Assembly: GCA_016617785.1 (NCBI GenBank)
Contig: JADILM010000002.1
Span: 1,860,001 to 1,924,000, forward strand
From: Sporobolomyces roseus
Lineage: Eukaryota > Basidiomycota > Microbotryomycetes > Sporidiobolales > Sporidiobolaceae
Direction of reading: 5' to 3'
DNA length: 64,000 bases
A model generated the notes under the pieces. That model was not told the DNA's origin and did not search any database. It saw only the letters and a program-made list of their open reading frames with translations. The translations under genes and the position numbers were made by a program. Positions 31,710-44,218 of this stretch are shown in pieces. Each line of letters begins with the position of its first letter. Positions within the stretch are counted from its first letter, which is position 1.

Positions 31710-34640
31710 CTATTTCTCCCTCTCGAAAGTAACGAATTCTTTGAACTGTCGAATCTTCTCGACTAAATCCTTCGTATCCAACGTTTCCATTCTCTCTTTC
31801 GCCCTTTCCACCACTTCCTTCGTAGGTTGTCCTCCTTTCGCAAACCTCGATGCCGAAGAAGTAGGGTTTTCGAAGGTGTAAGCGAGCAAACGTGCTTCGT
31901 ATTCAACTTGTTTCGTCGTACATTCGATCCATTCCGCCAATTGCTCGATCTCCTCGGGATCACGAACGACGAACCAATCGTCTCCTTGGTCTTGAAGGAA
32001 CGTAGGGACTTCGTCCGTCTTGTTTGATTCGCCTCGTCGGGATTTCGTCGACTTTTCCTTGAGTTTCGATGGATTCGTGCCGTGAACGAGAATGGAATAG
32101 GTGATGGGGTAATCAACGTTTGGATCTTTGTAGTCTTCATCGATCGGGAAAGCTGAGCTTGAAGCGTAGTCGGTGTGAGAGTCGAGGAGTTCAGAGGGAG
32201 CAGGAGACATGAGATAGTACTCGTTTGAGAGGGCATCGGTTCCGGCTGAGTCGAAGCGTAGGCGACTGAATGACGTCTTGAGGTAAATGCTGTGCTCTGT
32301 GGAGGTCAGGGAGGTGAGCCTCGTACTGGGGAGTCAAGCGAGACGTGATGTGACTTACGAACTCGAGTAGCTTGCTCTCCGTTCTCGTTTTCGAGCGTTT
32401 CGAGCTATACAGGGGAAAGTCGAAGAGTCAGTGTGGAACCCATTGAAGCAGGGTAAGCAAAACAGAATGTACCTTTTTGTCAATGTTCTTCGTCTCTGCT
32501 TTCCATTGCTCGATCTTTGCTTTCGCCCTTACTCCAGTGCCATCCGGTTTGTACTGCTTCTCCTGTGACAACTCTTTCTGTTGACGAGCCAATTCATTAC
32601 GGAGTGCAAACTTCTCCTTATTCAGATCGATCAAATCGCCTTTCGTATAGTCGACTCCCTGCGTTTTCGAAAGATCAAGATCAGTTCTCAAATTCTGTTC
32701 GAGAAGAGCGGACATTGCAGACTCACCTTGATGAGTTCTTGACGGATAACATCGGTATCGTAGGCCATGTCGATGAGAGCGCAAGAGATCGCTAGTCGTT
32801 CGTCGACTGTGACTGTACTCTCCGTTCCATTTTCTTTCGCATCTCCATTCTCCTTCGCTTCCGACCCTTCCATTTGATCCGTTCCCTCTGTGTCCATACC
32901 TCCACCGTCTGTCGCGTCCTTTTTCCTACTCCACTCCCTCGCAAACTTTAACCATTCCGATTCCTCTCCAATCAACTTCTTCGCCAATCCCCACGGTTCC
33001 TGCACTTTCTCCTCATCTCCCGCAACTTGCTTCGATCCCAAGTCCCCGGGGATCCCTTTGATACTGGCATAGATTTCCGCGAAAACCTCATACTGTTCCT
33101 CCTTGAACACCCCCGTCCCTTTCTTCTCGCTCCTAAGCAAATCGACCAATGCTTCGAGTATGATCAAATGTGCTTCTCCTGCATTCGATTCGTCGCCCTT
33201 GGCATCGAGTCTCAAGCCGAGAATATCGTTCGAGAGGAAAGCGAGAGTTTCAGCGTTGAGTTCGGCACGCGCTTTGATCGAGGGATCCTCATCGACGATG
33301 GGGTTTCCTCGGCTAGTTCGACGACGTGCGGGTTTTGGCGAGGAAGAATTGGAGGCTGCATCGGACGCAGAGGAGGAGGAAGAATTGAAGTAGGAGAGAT
33401 CGAGAGCAGGCATGATTCGATGGAAGCGAAGGAAGAACTCGCGGAGATTGAGACGAGAGAGGATAGAGTTGGTACAGGGGAGTTCGGAATGAGGGTAATG
33501 AGCGGAAGAGAGTGGGAGAGTGAAAGGAGCTGGAGGAACCGGACGTTTCGGAGGAGGAGGTGCTCGAGATAAGGGTCGTTGTTTCTTTGGTTGTGAAGGA
33601 GCAGAATCAGTGGTGGTGGCGGGTGGAGGCGAGGGGAGAATTGGGACTATGAAGTTGTTTGAGACGAATGATGGCTTGAGGAGGTTACTCGTCGATTCTG
33701 AAGGTGCAGCTTTCTCGCCGCAGACGAGAGGTCGTAATGCGACTTTGCCGATCGTCACTCCCTTGAGCTTCGGTGCGACTACGGGTGTGACCGCAGGTGT
33801 TGTGCTTCGTCGGCGTCCGAGGAGCTCAAGACCTTTCTTCCTGCAGAACAGCGAGAATCTCGAGTCAGCGGGAAATCTTCAAAGTCGAATCAAAATCTTG
33901 CTTACTTTCTACATGCTGAACATTCGCCTGCAGTACAAGAGAAAGAACGACAACGTGAGCAAAACGATCGATATCAAATGAGAAGAAAGGAAAACGCACA
34001 ACAATCTCGACAAACGGGACAGACCCAATTCGAATCCTCTCCGTTGGCCAGCATGGCGTCGACATCGGTACCATAGAACTTTTCCAGACAGTTGCGACAG
34101 AATGATTGAACGCAGCGTTTCGTTGCACCCTCTTGCGGAGTCGTTTGACATGAGATCATTACCCTCACGTAAGGGTCGTAAGCTCGACGTTCTGTTTCAA
34201 GCAAATCATCAGTAGCAATTCGGCACGAACGATGAAGCATTAGAGAGCTCACCATGATGACACCAGAGAGTACTAGGTTTCTCATTCGAGTCTTTCGTAG
34301 TTTTTCGTTTCTTTGCTGGAGGAACGTTTCCTTCTTCCTCTTCTCCCTTTTCTGACGCGTCTACAGTCTCTCCGTTGATGCTGGATCCACCCTCAGCCTC
34401 GACATCGCTTGATTGATCAATCACTTTTGAAGTTTTCCCATCTTTCTGCCTTGTCGAGCTCCTCCTAGGTTGCTTTCCTTTTCCTACTGTCCCCTCCTTT
34501 GGTGCGTTCATCGTACTCTCTACTCCGTTCGTCGAAGCTTGTGGAGTTGAAGTTGGAGAAGGTGATGAAACTGTTGTTGAGAGATTAGACAGAGGATGAG
34601 TTCGACGAGGTGGTATATCGAGGTAGAAGCTCTTGCTCAT
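31710..34640 (-). CDS. CDCA7-type zinc-finger / DDT-WHIM-like nuclear protein
   Basis: Seven exons (34253-34640, 34000-34191, 33906-33927, 32727-33840, 32473-32658, 32359-32404, 31710-32296), 844 aa. Residues ~126-200 form a zf-4CXXC_R1 (CDCA7/R1) finger: LWCHHERRAY, ISCQ, RCVQSFCRNCLEKFYG, WVCPVCRDCCECSACRK. The middle and C-terminal parts look like DDT/WHIM modules of chromatin-remodelling subunits: LNLREFFLRF, a helix-rich region with EAHLIILEALVDLL, a charged coil, RLRFDSAGTDALSNEYY, and DWFVVRDPEEIEQLAEWI. Exon 3 is only 22 nt and encodes part of the finger. CDCA7 proteins recruit remodelers to methylated or heterochromatic DNA; here the same role is an inference. The divergent neighbour is the CSL factor. 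Confidence 0.85.
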
Positions 34641-35446
34641 GCAACACACTTCGTAAGAGAAGGTGCGCGTGGTCGAAGTGAGAAGAAACCTCTGTCTTCC
34701 TTCGTCCTCTTTATCGGAGAAATTCCCCCTTTTTCGAAAATCTTCTTATTATTCTTCTCCCTCTCTTTCTCCCCCTCCCTCCCTCTTCCTCTCCTCTCCC
34801 TCTCTTCCGTGTTCGATGTTCAATCCTTCTACACCTCCACTCTACAAGATGAATCTATAATGATGGAAAGCTGTGCCCTCCATGGAAGCTTCCTCAAACG
34901 AGTTAGCTTTTTTCATTCGAAGTTCCCTAATTCGTGTTACGTTTTGTTCCAACTTGGAGCCTAACTGCATCTCGCTCACAAAACAATCATACGACTGCTG
35001 TGCTTCCAAGTTACCCGAAACATTTAGCTTCAGCTTCGAGATCGTCGTCGCCACTATTTCTCGCTCTTGAAACTTTGGCAGGAAAACAATGGCTTCTACC
35101 CTAACCACCTCTTCCTTTGCTTCCTCCTGCATTCAGCAAACGATAAACGACGACACGCAACGAATTGAAGAACCACATTCCTCTCGATCCGGCACAAAGC
35201 ATCCGATTCTCATTTTCGATTCTTCGTTTTCCTTTTACCCCACGGTTCAGATCGCAATCCTTTCCAACCCCTTCTAGTTCAACCCCTAACATCTCTGATC
35301 GTTGAACATATCACTCTAACCGGCTCGCACGGAGTCGCGTCCGATTCTCCTCCTTCGATCCCTTCTTCCTCTCGCCGCGACGAAACGACAACTTTGTTCA
35401 ACGACGATCACTAGACGCGCACGCAATATCGGATCGCCCCCTTCGA
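34641..35446. promoter_or_regulatory. 806-bp divergent promoter region
   Basis: It lies between the start codons of the zinc-finger gene (minus) and the CSL gene (plus). It contains a CT-rich tract at about 34,750-34,805 and no supported reading frame. No specific binding site recognised. Confidence 0.45.
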
Positions 35447-38400
35447 ATGTATTCGACTCATCAACAACAGCCTTACTCGTATCACAACTTTAAAGAAGGG
35501 AATCAGCATTACAACGGGGACGAGTCGAGATGGAGTTCAGGGAATCCTCGTTCGGTATCGTCGGAGGTTGAGCAGTTGTGGAGGATGGACGAACCAGCAT
35601 TGTTTGAGAGTCTTCATTATGACGGGAATTATGTGTTCCAGGACTATCCATCGCAGAATCAGACGTCCGCTCCCGTGAGTTTCGAACATTTTCGCCCATC
35701 TCCTCACTTCGGGACAGCTCGCTCACGCTCCTCGCGACAGCAATACACGTCGAACTTCAACGCTGCGATGTCGAATTACGAATCAGCCTACAGAAACGGA
35801 TCGAGACCCCACGACACTTCTTCTTCTCTACCCGACCAATCCGAATTCTCTACCCACAATCCTCCATTACAGCTCGCGAGTCTCCCTCAGTACTCATATC
35901 AGTCCTCGACAGCGCAGCCGACGTACAAGTCTGCATCCGACCCTTACCCTCAGCCTTACTATCCACCTCCCGCGAATTCGACATCGAATTACGGACCCCC
36001 TTCTACACCCGATCCTCGCTTGATCTATAACGGAGAGCAAAACTTGACACTGTCGACTCGATACGTTCCCTCATTCGAGAATCTCCCTATGGCGAGCATT
36101 CCTCATCCTCCTCGACCAGTTCGACATTCGTCCCTCAACTCGCTCAAAGACTTCGGTTGTAGCTCGAGTCCACCTCGAGGTCGACCTGCTACTGCAAACT
36201 CTTCCTCCCCATCCTCTTCCTCACCTCTTCCCCTCAGATCGACCCCTCGACGCCTCAACTCGAACCTTAGTATCTCGATCGATCGCGCCGCTTTCGCTTC
36301 TCACGCTCGTAACCACTCCCCGACTTCTCCATCTTCTCGCTCTTACCCTACCTCCCCGTTCCGCTCTCTCCCTTCGCCTCTCAGTCCCGCTCGAAAACGA
36401 CCTTACTCTGGAGAACTCGCCCCGAACGATCAATTCCAGTCCTCCTCTCTCTCGCAATACTCTCAAGATTCCTCTCCGACAAACGAAAGGACACTCCAGA
36501 ATGCTTACGAGCGAGATGCTACTCGGAGGTGGACTGGCGAGAGTAGTGAATTAGGCGGATTCGATTATCGAAAGGCGTTCGTCGACCAGGTTTACGCTGG
36601 AAATGGGCTCGAACAAGGTGTTGGCGAGCTCCAGATAGCTAGTCGACCATCTTCATCGAGCGCTTACCCGTCTGCCTACTATCCTTCGCCAGCCTACTAT
36701 CCTTCGCCAGCTTACCAGCAACCTTTCGACCTCTTGCCGGCACCTCCAGCTCAGCATGGCCCGAACTCCGACCTTCAGCGAGGATTACGAGAGGAGGAGA
36801 TTCGCAAGTATTTGAGGGCGACGGATAAGCTACAAGCGGGAGAGAGAACGGTTTTGATCTTCAACCCTCGAATAGCTCAGCGGAGTTACGGGACAGAAAG
36901 ACGGTAAGCTGGAGCTCTATCTCGCTTCGACTGTCCTTGGCTCACCAGAATTACTCCGACAGGCTACTGAATCCGCCTCCGATGGCTTACTTGCTCGGTA
37001 CCTCTTGGCATTCGAGTTCGACAACATCCTTCGCAGGCCGACTCCCTTCCCCTCCCTCAAATCGACAGATCCCTTGTCCACCCGAAGTTTTCGTATCGAT
37101 CTATCCTCCTCGATCCGTAGAGAAGGAAGCACATTCGTCAAAAGAAGCGAATCCGACAGCGATGTGGATGGCGAGAGATGGCAAAACGATTATCGATCAG
37201 GACGAGAACCTTCAAACACCGATCAGTGGTCGCTTCGTCAGCAAGAGTCTCGCAGTGTCGCTAGATGGAGACCTCAACAAAGATACGGTGTCGGACGTGA
37301 GAACGGTCGTTACTGTCGTCGATCGAGCAACTCAGGCTACTATCGGAACTTTCCTGGGTAAACCGATGACAATCATCTCTAAACCTTCCAAGAAGAAGTC
37401 GATAAGCGCTGGAGGTAGTAAGTCGTTCTCGTTTCGCTTCATCGAAGGGTCAAGGTGCTGATTTTGCTTTCTCTTCTTCTCCTCGCAGCTGCCGGTTTGA
37501 CGCATGGAGGACTCGTAGCTCTTTTCAATCGCGCGAAAGCGGGATCTGGTTCCACTCGCTATCTGTGCACTTCAGGACCTCAATCAAATTTCCCTTCGAC
37601 CGATTGGCGCAACATGACTTCGAACGCTCCTCGACCTTTCGCACCCAATGATACTTCCGATGTTCGCTTCATTTCGAAGACGAACTCATGGGACGCCTTC
37701 ATCATCTACACCGTCGATCTCTCGCTCCCGACTGCAGGAGAATCGCTCATCCAGCTCCCGGCTCCTCAACAAGGTTATCCGAAGCCTCCTCTCAATATCG
37801 TTCCCGTCGATACAAGGAAGCCACAAGCACTCTACTACAATCAACCTGTCGTCCTACAATGTCTCGCTACTGGTGTCGTCTCGGTAAGCATCGTTCGAAC
37901 CTCGCTACAATCGCTACGCTGACTTCTCGACTTTCGATCACAGCCGGTTCTCATCTTGCGTCGTATCGACTCGAAAGCGATCGCCATCGGAGGAGGTAGT
38001 ATCGAGTCTGCTCTTCCGAACGCTGCCGATCTCTCGTATTTGCCAGTCGCTCCTGGTGAGAAAGTCGGAGAACCAATTTCGCAATACAAGAACATCGCTT
38101 TCGAAGTCTATCAAGCTGTATCTCAACCTCGCAGTGACAACCCATTCGACTTCCGGCTTCCAACGAGTAGCTTCCTCGCTTGCCTTCACGACGAAATCGG
38201 AATTCACGTTGCAGAGGAGGAGAAGACGATCTTCCGAACCGAAGCACCCTTGACGCCTCCTCCAGTCGAGATGCAGCCATCTCGATCCCGAAGTCCCCTC
38301 TACGCCTCGACAAACAGCTACATGCCTCTTCAAGCAGGATTCGATGCGATTTCGGAAAGCTCATCCGACGATTCCGATTCGAAGAGGAAACGAGCTCGTA

Positions 38401-39218
38401 CTTCGACTACGCTCGGGTTCGCAACGCCTTCGACAAGTCCTCCGTCGCCAGGTCCTTCAGCTCGACCGTCTTCGACTTCGAGACACAAGCGAAGAGGACA
38501 ATCTTTGAGCAGTCTCCAGCAACTACAGAAGAGCCGTTCTCCTTCACCACGACAGGAGACACAGCTTGTTTGGACTGTTCCTTGCGGAGGTGAGTCTACC
38601 ATCTCATCTTAACTGCTTGACGCGTGGACTAGCTGACTCGACTATTTCGGACAGAATCGAGTGTTTGGTCAATCTTAGCGATTGATATCGCACGACACTC
38701 GTTCTACATCCCTCCTTCCGTCGAAGCCTTACCTTACTCGGCTTCGAGTCAATCGTAAGCTGACCCGCTTTCAGTCTGAATCTGACGTTTCGTTGACATT
38801 TCGTTCTCGTTCGCAGCGCATACGGAGAGTCTCAAGTACAGACAACACCAGTTCCAGCCACTCCAATCGGTCCTATACTCGTCACTGCTACTCGTTGCGA
38901 TCCAGCACAGCATGGTCTACCGAGAGATCACGAAGCCTCTTACGCAGGTGAGCTGTTCCCTCTCCCCTTTTTTCTCGTCCTTGTCAAAACTAACATACAT
39001 CGCTCTCTGAAGTCTTGTACGGCGAGAACTTTGACGCTTCCTACACTATCTGGGTTGGCGATCAACCTTGTCCCGAACAGATTGATCAATCTACTACTTC
39101 AATCCTCTTCCGACCTCCTCCTCCTACCAATCTCGATCAATTCGCTCCTCCTCGACGAGTCTCACTCGTTCGCTACGACGGTGTCGTCTTCCCGACGAAC
39201 GTCTATTATCGAGATTGA
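35447..39218 (+). CDS. CSL-family transcription factor (CBF1/Su(H)/Lag-1)
   Basis: Seven exons (35447-36903, 36963-37414, 37489-37883, 37944-38589, 38655-38754, 38817-38947, 39013-39218), 1,128 aa. CSL proteins bind GTGGGAA-like DNA; fungal members regulate adhesion and cell-cycle genes without Notch. The first ~430 residues are a disordered Ser/Pro/Tyr-rich extension with a short YYPSPA repeat. The N-terminal Rel-like DNA-binding domain starts around 455: VLIFNPRIAQRSYGTERR, then LNPPPMAYLLG. The beta-trefoil part follows: TIISKPSKKKS, VALFNRAKAGSGSTRYLC, NSWDAFIIYTVD, YYNQPVVLQCLATGVVS. A long Ser-rich insertion (about 790-900) interrupts it. The last exons hold the C-terminal Ig-like domain (VLYGENFDASYTIWVGD, VRYDGVVFPTNVYYRD). 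It resembles long fungal class members such as S. pombe Cbf12. Confidence 0.9.
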
Positions 39219-39809
39219 AGGGAGTCAGCGAACACTCAGTCGAAACCCACTCAAAACACGCTTTTTCGTTTTCATAGCATATCCTAATCTGACATATCTA
39301 GCCCTACTTTCTGCTGCTCTCTCTGTCGTTTGTCGTAGTCTACCTTGCTGTACCCGATACTCTGTTGTTCTCAGTTGACATGAAAAGTCAGGTTTCTTAG
39401 CTTGCGAAATGAGCTCGTTTTTTTTCAAGGGAGCGATATTTTTACTTCTTTTCTACAGGTCGTCCGGTGATACTTTCGAGAGCGATAGAGCAGATCCATC
39501 AACTGCTACGAGTGTCGTTGAAATGAGCTTGCTTATGAACCGGAACGGAGCCGGTTTTTCGACTTTGAGAAATTTTGAGATTTTTCTCCCAGCAAAGCTG
39601 CCAATCAGTCAACTTGCTTTTTCTCTTCCCTCCACCCCCCTCTCCTCCTCTCCTCCTCCTCCGCCTTTAGCTTTTTAGCTACTCTCCTCCTCTTCTCTCC
39701 ACTACGCGGTACCTCTCGAGTTCGCCTCCACCCAGTCGTTCGCTTTCCCGCCTCGCCTCCTCCCAAAAAAAAACCTCTCCCTTTCTTTCCTCCCTTTTCT
39801 CCCCCTTAG
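39219..39809. other. Intergenic, EF3 promoter
   Basis: 591 bp. The last ~190 bp are very pyrimidine-rich with an A9 run near 39,770, as expected upstream of a highly expressed gene. No gene seen. Confidence 0.5.
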
Positions 39810-42800
39810 ATGCCCTCTGCCGATATGTAAGCGCCTTCATTTCATTCTTTAGATGATCTTTGAGCTAATGCGACCGCGTTTGTAGGTCCTCCGACTCTAC
39901 TCCCGCTACTTCGGCACTTTTCCAAGAACTTTACGGTGCCATCAATCGTTCTTCAAGGACTGCAGCAGCTTCCACTCTCGCTACCCATGTCGCCTCTCAA
40001 GGTCTTAGATCCCTCTACACCGAATCAATCCTCGATGAACTGAATCGTGCAGCAAAGTCAAAGGTTCCCGCTGAGAAAGAGGGTTCAATGGTAGCTTATG
40101 AGCAATTATTCGCAAAGGTTGGACGACTCGGTGGAGCAGACCCTTACTTCGTCCCCCAACTTTCCAACCTCCTCGACAACTTCACCGAGCAAGGAAAGAC
40201 GGCTAGCATCAAGGAAGCAGCTGAGAAAGCAGCTAAACAGCTCGTTCGACTTCCTCCTGCTGAAATCGCTCCTCAACTCATCGAAGAGCTCTTCGTTACC
40301 CTTGAAGGAAACGCCAAGTGGAAGAGCAAGGTTGGAGCGTTGGAGTTGTTGGGAATGTTTGCTGTTACTGCTAGGGATCAAGTTGCGGAACGATTAGGTG
40401 AATACGTTCCCAGGTTGACTCCTTCGATGAGGGATGTCAAATCCGAGGTGAGTCTCCTCGTTTTCTGGACTCGAGCTGCGAAATAAAAGGAATTGACGAA
40501 ATCTTGTTTTTCGAAACTTGACAGATTTCGACCGCTGCTGAAAAGACCGGTGTCACTCTCTGTGGTGTCCTCACGAACCCCGATATTCAACCCTTCGTCC
40601 CCGATCTCGTCAGATGTATGGCCGACCCTACTACCGTCGCTGCCGCCATCAAGCGTCTCTCTTCGACCGTTTGGGTTCGCGAAGTCGATGGTCCTACTCT
40701 CGCCGTTGTCGCTCCTCTTCTCACTCGTGCCCTCGCTGAGAAGGGAAATGTTGTCACTCGTCAAACCGTGAGTGCTATCCTTCATTTTGCAAGGCTGAAA
40801 AAGCGAATCTGACGATTTGGCCATTTTCTCAGGTCGTCCTCATCACCAACTTGTTCAAACTCGTTCGATCCGCCGATCTCGCCGCTCTCCACGCCCCTGC
40901 CGTCCTTCCTGGTATCGAACGTATCATCGAATCAGCCGCTTTCCCCGAAATCCGTGCTTTCGCTGAGGAGGCCAAGCGATCCGTCGACAAGGCCTGCGTC
41001 GGAGCTGCCGTCCCCGCCGTCGATCACCTTACCGAGGCTGTTCAAGACGAGAAGCTCGCCTACACTCAACTCGCTTCCATCGTCGAGAAGCACACCGGAT
41101 CCAAGCCCGACGCTTTCACCGAACAATCCCTTCGTTACGCCTCATTCGCTATCTCCCACCTCGTTCGCAAACGTTCGTTCGGACTCAAGGACTGGCAATC
41201 AGTTTACGTCGGACCTTACCTCGTCGCCTCGGTTGGAAAGGATTCGGCCGATTCTATCGCTTCCGACGAACTCACTCGATGGATGAACATTGAGAAGAAG
41301 CGAAACCACGTCGAAGGTGCCGATCTCGACGACGACGAAGAGGGTGAACTCACTTGCGACTTGCCCTTCTCCCTCGCTTACGGTGGTCTCCTCCTCCTCA
41401 ACCACACCGTCCTCAAACTTCGTCGAGGTCACCGATACGGAATCTGTGGTGCCAACGGATGTGGTAAATCTACCCTCCTCAAGGCTATCAACCGAAAGCA
41501 GATCGACAACTTCCCCGAGGATCTCAAGGCCGCCTACGTCGAACACGATATCGAAGGTGACGAGACCGGTATCACAATCTGTCAACTCATGATTGATGAA
41601 CCTCGCATCAACGCTACCGAGAAGGAGATCCGAACTATGCTCGAAGAGATGGGTTTCGTTCCCGAACGACAAGATCTCGCTATCAACTCGCTTTCCGGAG
41701 GATGGAAGATGCGAGTCGCTCTCTGCCGTGCCATGCTCATGAAGGTCGATCTCCTTCTCCTCGATGAACCTACGAATCATTTGGATGTGCAATCCGTCGC
41801 TTGGCTTCAAGATTGTAAGTCTCCGTCTCTCGTTTTGAACTCACGTTTTCGATCTTTTACTAATCTTCCCGCTCATTCCTACAGACCTCAAGGCTCAAAC
41901 CAGTGTCACTTCGATGATCATCTCCCACGACTCTGGTTTCCTCGATTCCGTCTGCTCCAACATCATTCACTACGACAAAAAGCAACTCCACTACTACCGA
42001 GGTAATCTCGCCGCTTTCGTCGAGAAGTACCCTCCCGGCAAATCCTACTACACCCTCTCCGACGATGTCGTCAAGTTCACTTTCCCTCCTCCCGGTTCCC
42101 TCATGGGTGTTCGATCGAGAACTCGTGCCATCCTCAAGATGACCGACTGCACCTTCACTTACCCTGGAGCCAAGAAGCCTCAATTGACCAACGCTTCCTG
42201 CGCCATCTCTCTTTCTTCCCGTGTCGGTATCGGTACGTTGCGATCCACCCTTTCCCTTCGTTTGTATCCAAAAACTGACATTTATCTCTGCTATTTCCTT
42301 AGTCGGACCCAACGGAGCTGGAAAGTCTACTCTCATCAAGCTCCTTACTGGAGAGACCCTCCCCGATTCTGGAAAGGTCGAGAAGCACCCCAACTTGCGT
42401 GTCGCCTACGTCGCTCAACACGCTTTCCACCACATCGAACAACACATGGAGAAGTCTGCCGTTCAATACATTCAATGGCGTTACCAAGAAGGTGTAGATA
42501 AGGAACAAGCTCTCAAGGCTAACCGAGCTCTCACCGATGAAGAGAAGGAACTCCTCAAGACTCCAATCACCGGAAAGGACGGAACTACTCGATTCCTCGA
42601 AGATATCGTCGGTCGTCAAAAGCTCAAGAAGTCTTACAACTACGAGATCAAGTGGCAAGGACTCGGAATGAACAAGAACTCCTGGTTACCTCGAGAACGC
42701 CTCATCGACCTCGGATTCACCAAACTCGTTCAACAATTCGACGATTTCGAAGCTTCCCGAGAAGGAGCTGGTTCCCGAGAGATGAGTCTCAAACTCGTTC

Positions 42801-43727
42801 GTCAACATTTGATGGACGTCGGACTCGATGGAGACATCGCCGAGTACAACGAGATGAGAGGATTGTCGGGAGGACAAAAAGTAAAGGTCGTTATCGCCGC
42901 TGCCATGTGGTCGAAACCTCAATGCCTCATTCTCGATGAACCTACCAATTTCTTGGATCGTGACGCTCTCGGAGGTCTCGCTGTCGGTATCCGTGAATGG
43001 ACTGGAGCTTTCCTCTGTATTTCCCACAACCAAGAATTCGTCAACGCTCTCTGTGGTGTAAGTCTCCCACTTTTCTTCTCGCTGCCTTCATCATCGACTG
43101 ACTTCTCCCTCGCTTCGCCGTTCTGTAGGAAATCTGGAACGTCGATGCCGGTGTCCTCACCCACAAGGGTAAAGCCGCTGTCGACGACGGCGCTTTCGAA
43201 TCAAACCCTCAATCTGGTATCAACACTCCTGCCCCTGGAACTCCCATGGGCGTCCTCTCTCCCGAATCTTCCGCTCCTGGTACCCCCATGACTTCGACTC
43301 CCGCTGGATCTGGTGACGAGGTCGGACCTGATGGAGAGATGAAGTTCAAGGCTGCGAAAGGAAAGAAGAAGTTGACCCGAAAGGAGATGAAGGCTCGTGA
43401 AGATCGTCGTCGTGCGCGAACTCGTGAGTCTAAACTTTACTTTCTCTTCTTGACAATGAGGACGAAAAGCTGACTTCTCTCGTCTCCTTTCCCCAATTCA
43501 GTCGCTTTCCTTTCTTCGACCATCCCTGGTGCTACTCGTGAACCCGATACGGAATCCGAGGATGAAACTCTCCAAGGAAAGGCTCTCCGAATTCCCTCAA
43601 AGAAAAAGGTCGGAGCTTCAACTCCTCAATTAGCAGGAATGAGGTGAGTTTTTACTTCTCCTACTCTTCTCTTCGCGTGAGCTTTTACTGACTGGTTTCT
43701 CTGCATTCAAACAGATCCGGAAAGTAA
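39810..43727 (+). CDS. YEF3: Translation elongation factor 3 (ABC-F ATPase)
   Basis: Nine exons (39810-39826, 39886-40447, 40525-40767, 40833-41814, 41885-42232, 42303-43057, 43129-43423, 43502-43643, 43715-43727), 1,118 aa. EF3 is the fungal ribosome-bound ATPase that helps release E-site tRNA in each elongation round. Order: HEAT repeats (to about 310), a four-helix region, ABC1 (GANGCGKST near 480, LSGGW near 561, LLLDEPTNHLD near 580), ABC2 (GPNGAGKST near 719, LSGGQ near 905, LILDEPTNFLD near 929) with the inserted chromodomain between (SYNYEIKWQGLGMNKNSWLP), and a Lys/Arg-rich tail. First and last coding exons are only 17 and 13 nt. It is about 70 residues longer than yeast EF3, mostly in a Ser/Thr/Pro-rich linker after ABC2. 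Confidence 0.97.
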
Positions 43728-44218
43728 ACCTGTGTTTGATTCTTTCGCATTTCCGTCCTCTTTCGCATTTCTCTTCCCTTTCATTATCCCCACTAGACTT
43801 TCTCTCTCACACTCTCTCTCAGTTCTCGTTTCCCCTCCCTCGCATAGGTGCTTTCTCTCTCTTAGGTTGTCTTCCAGGTCTGCTCGTTCTGTTCCCAACT
43901 TTCTCTTGTTATATTTGTCTCCTCTCGTCTTCTCTATATTCTAGCCTCGCTATAATTCAATATAGATCTCTCTCTCTCTGGACCTCCTTTCCCCGCTGCC
44001 CCAAAGCGAGAAAGAGAGATGCGAAGAATTGTTTTGAACGAACTCGTGGTTGCGAAATTGGTGAAGAAATGCTCACATTGCTCTCCTTTCCCTTTTCCCG
44101 CTCGACGCTCTCAACCTCAGCTCCTTTCATACAGTTGATACCCGAGGAGAAACACACCCCAAAACCCTCACATCTACCTACACCGAGCAAGGTATCCACA
44201 GCAAGTTGAATTCTAGAA
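43728..44218. other. Intergenic region
   Basis: 491 bp: EF3 3'UTR and promoter of the eIF4E-like gene, with long pyrimidine-rich tracts at 43.79-43.93 kb. No gene seen. Confidence 0.5.
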
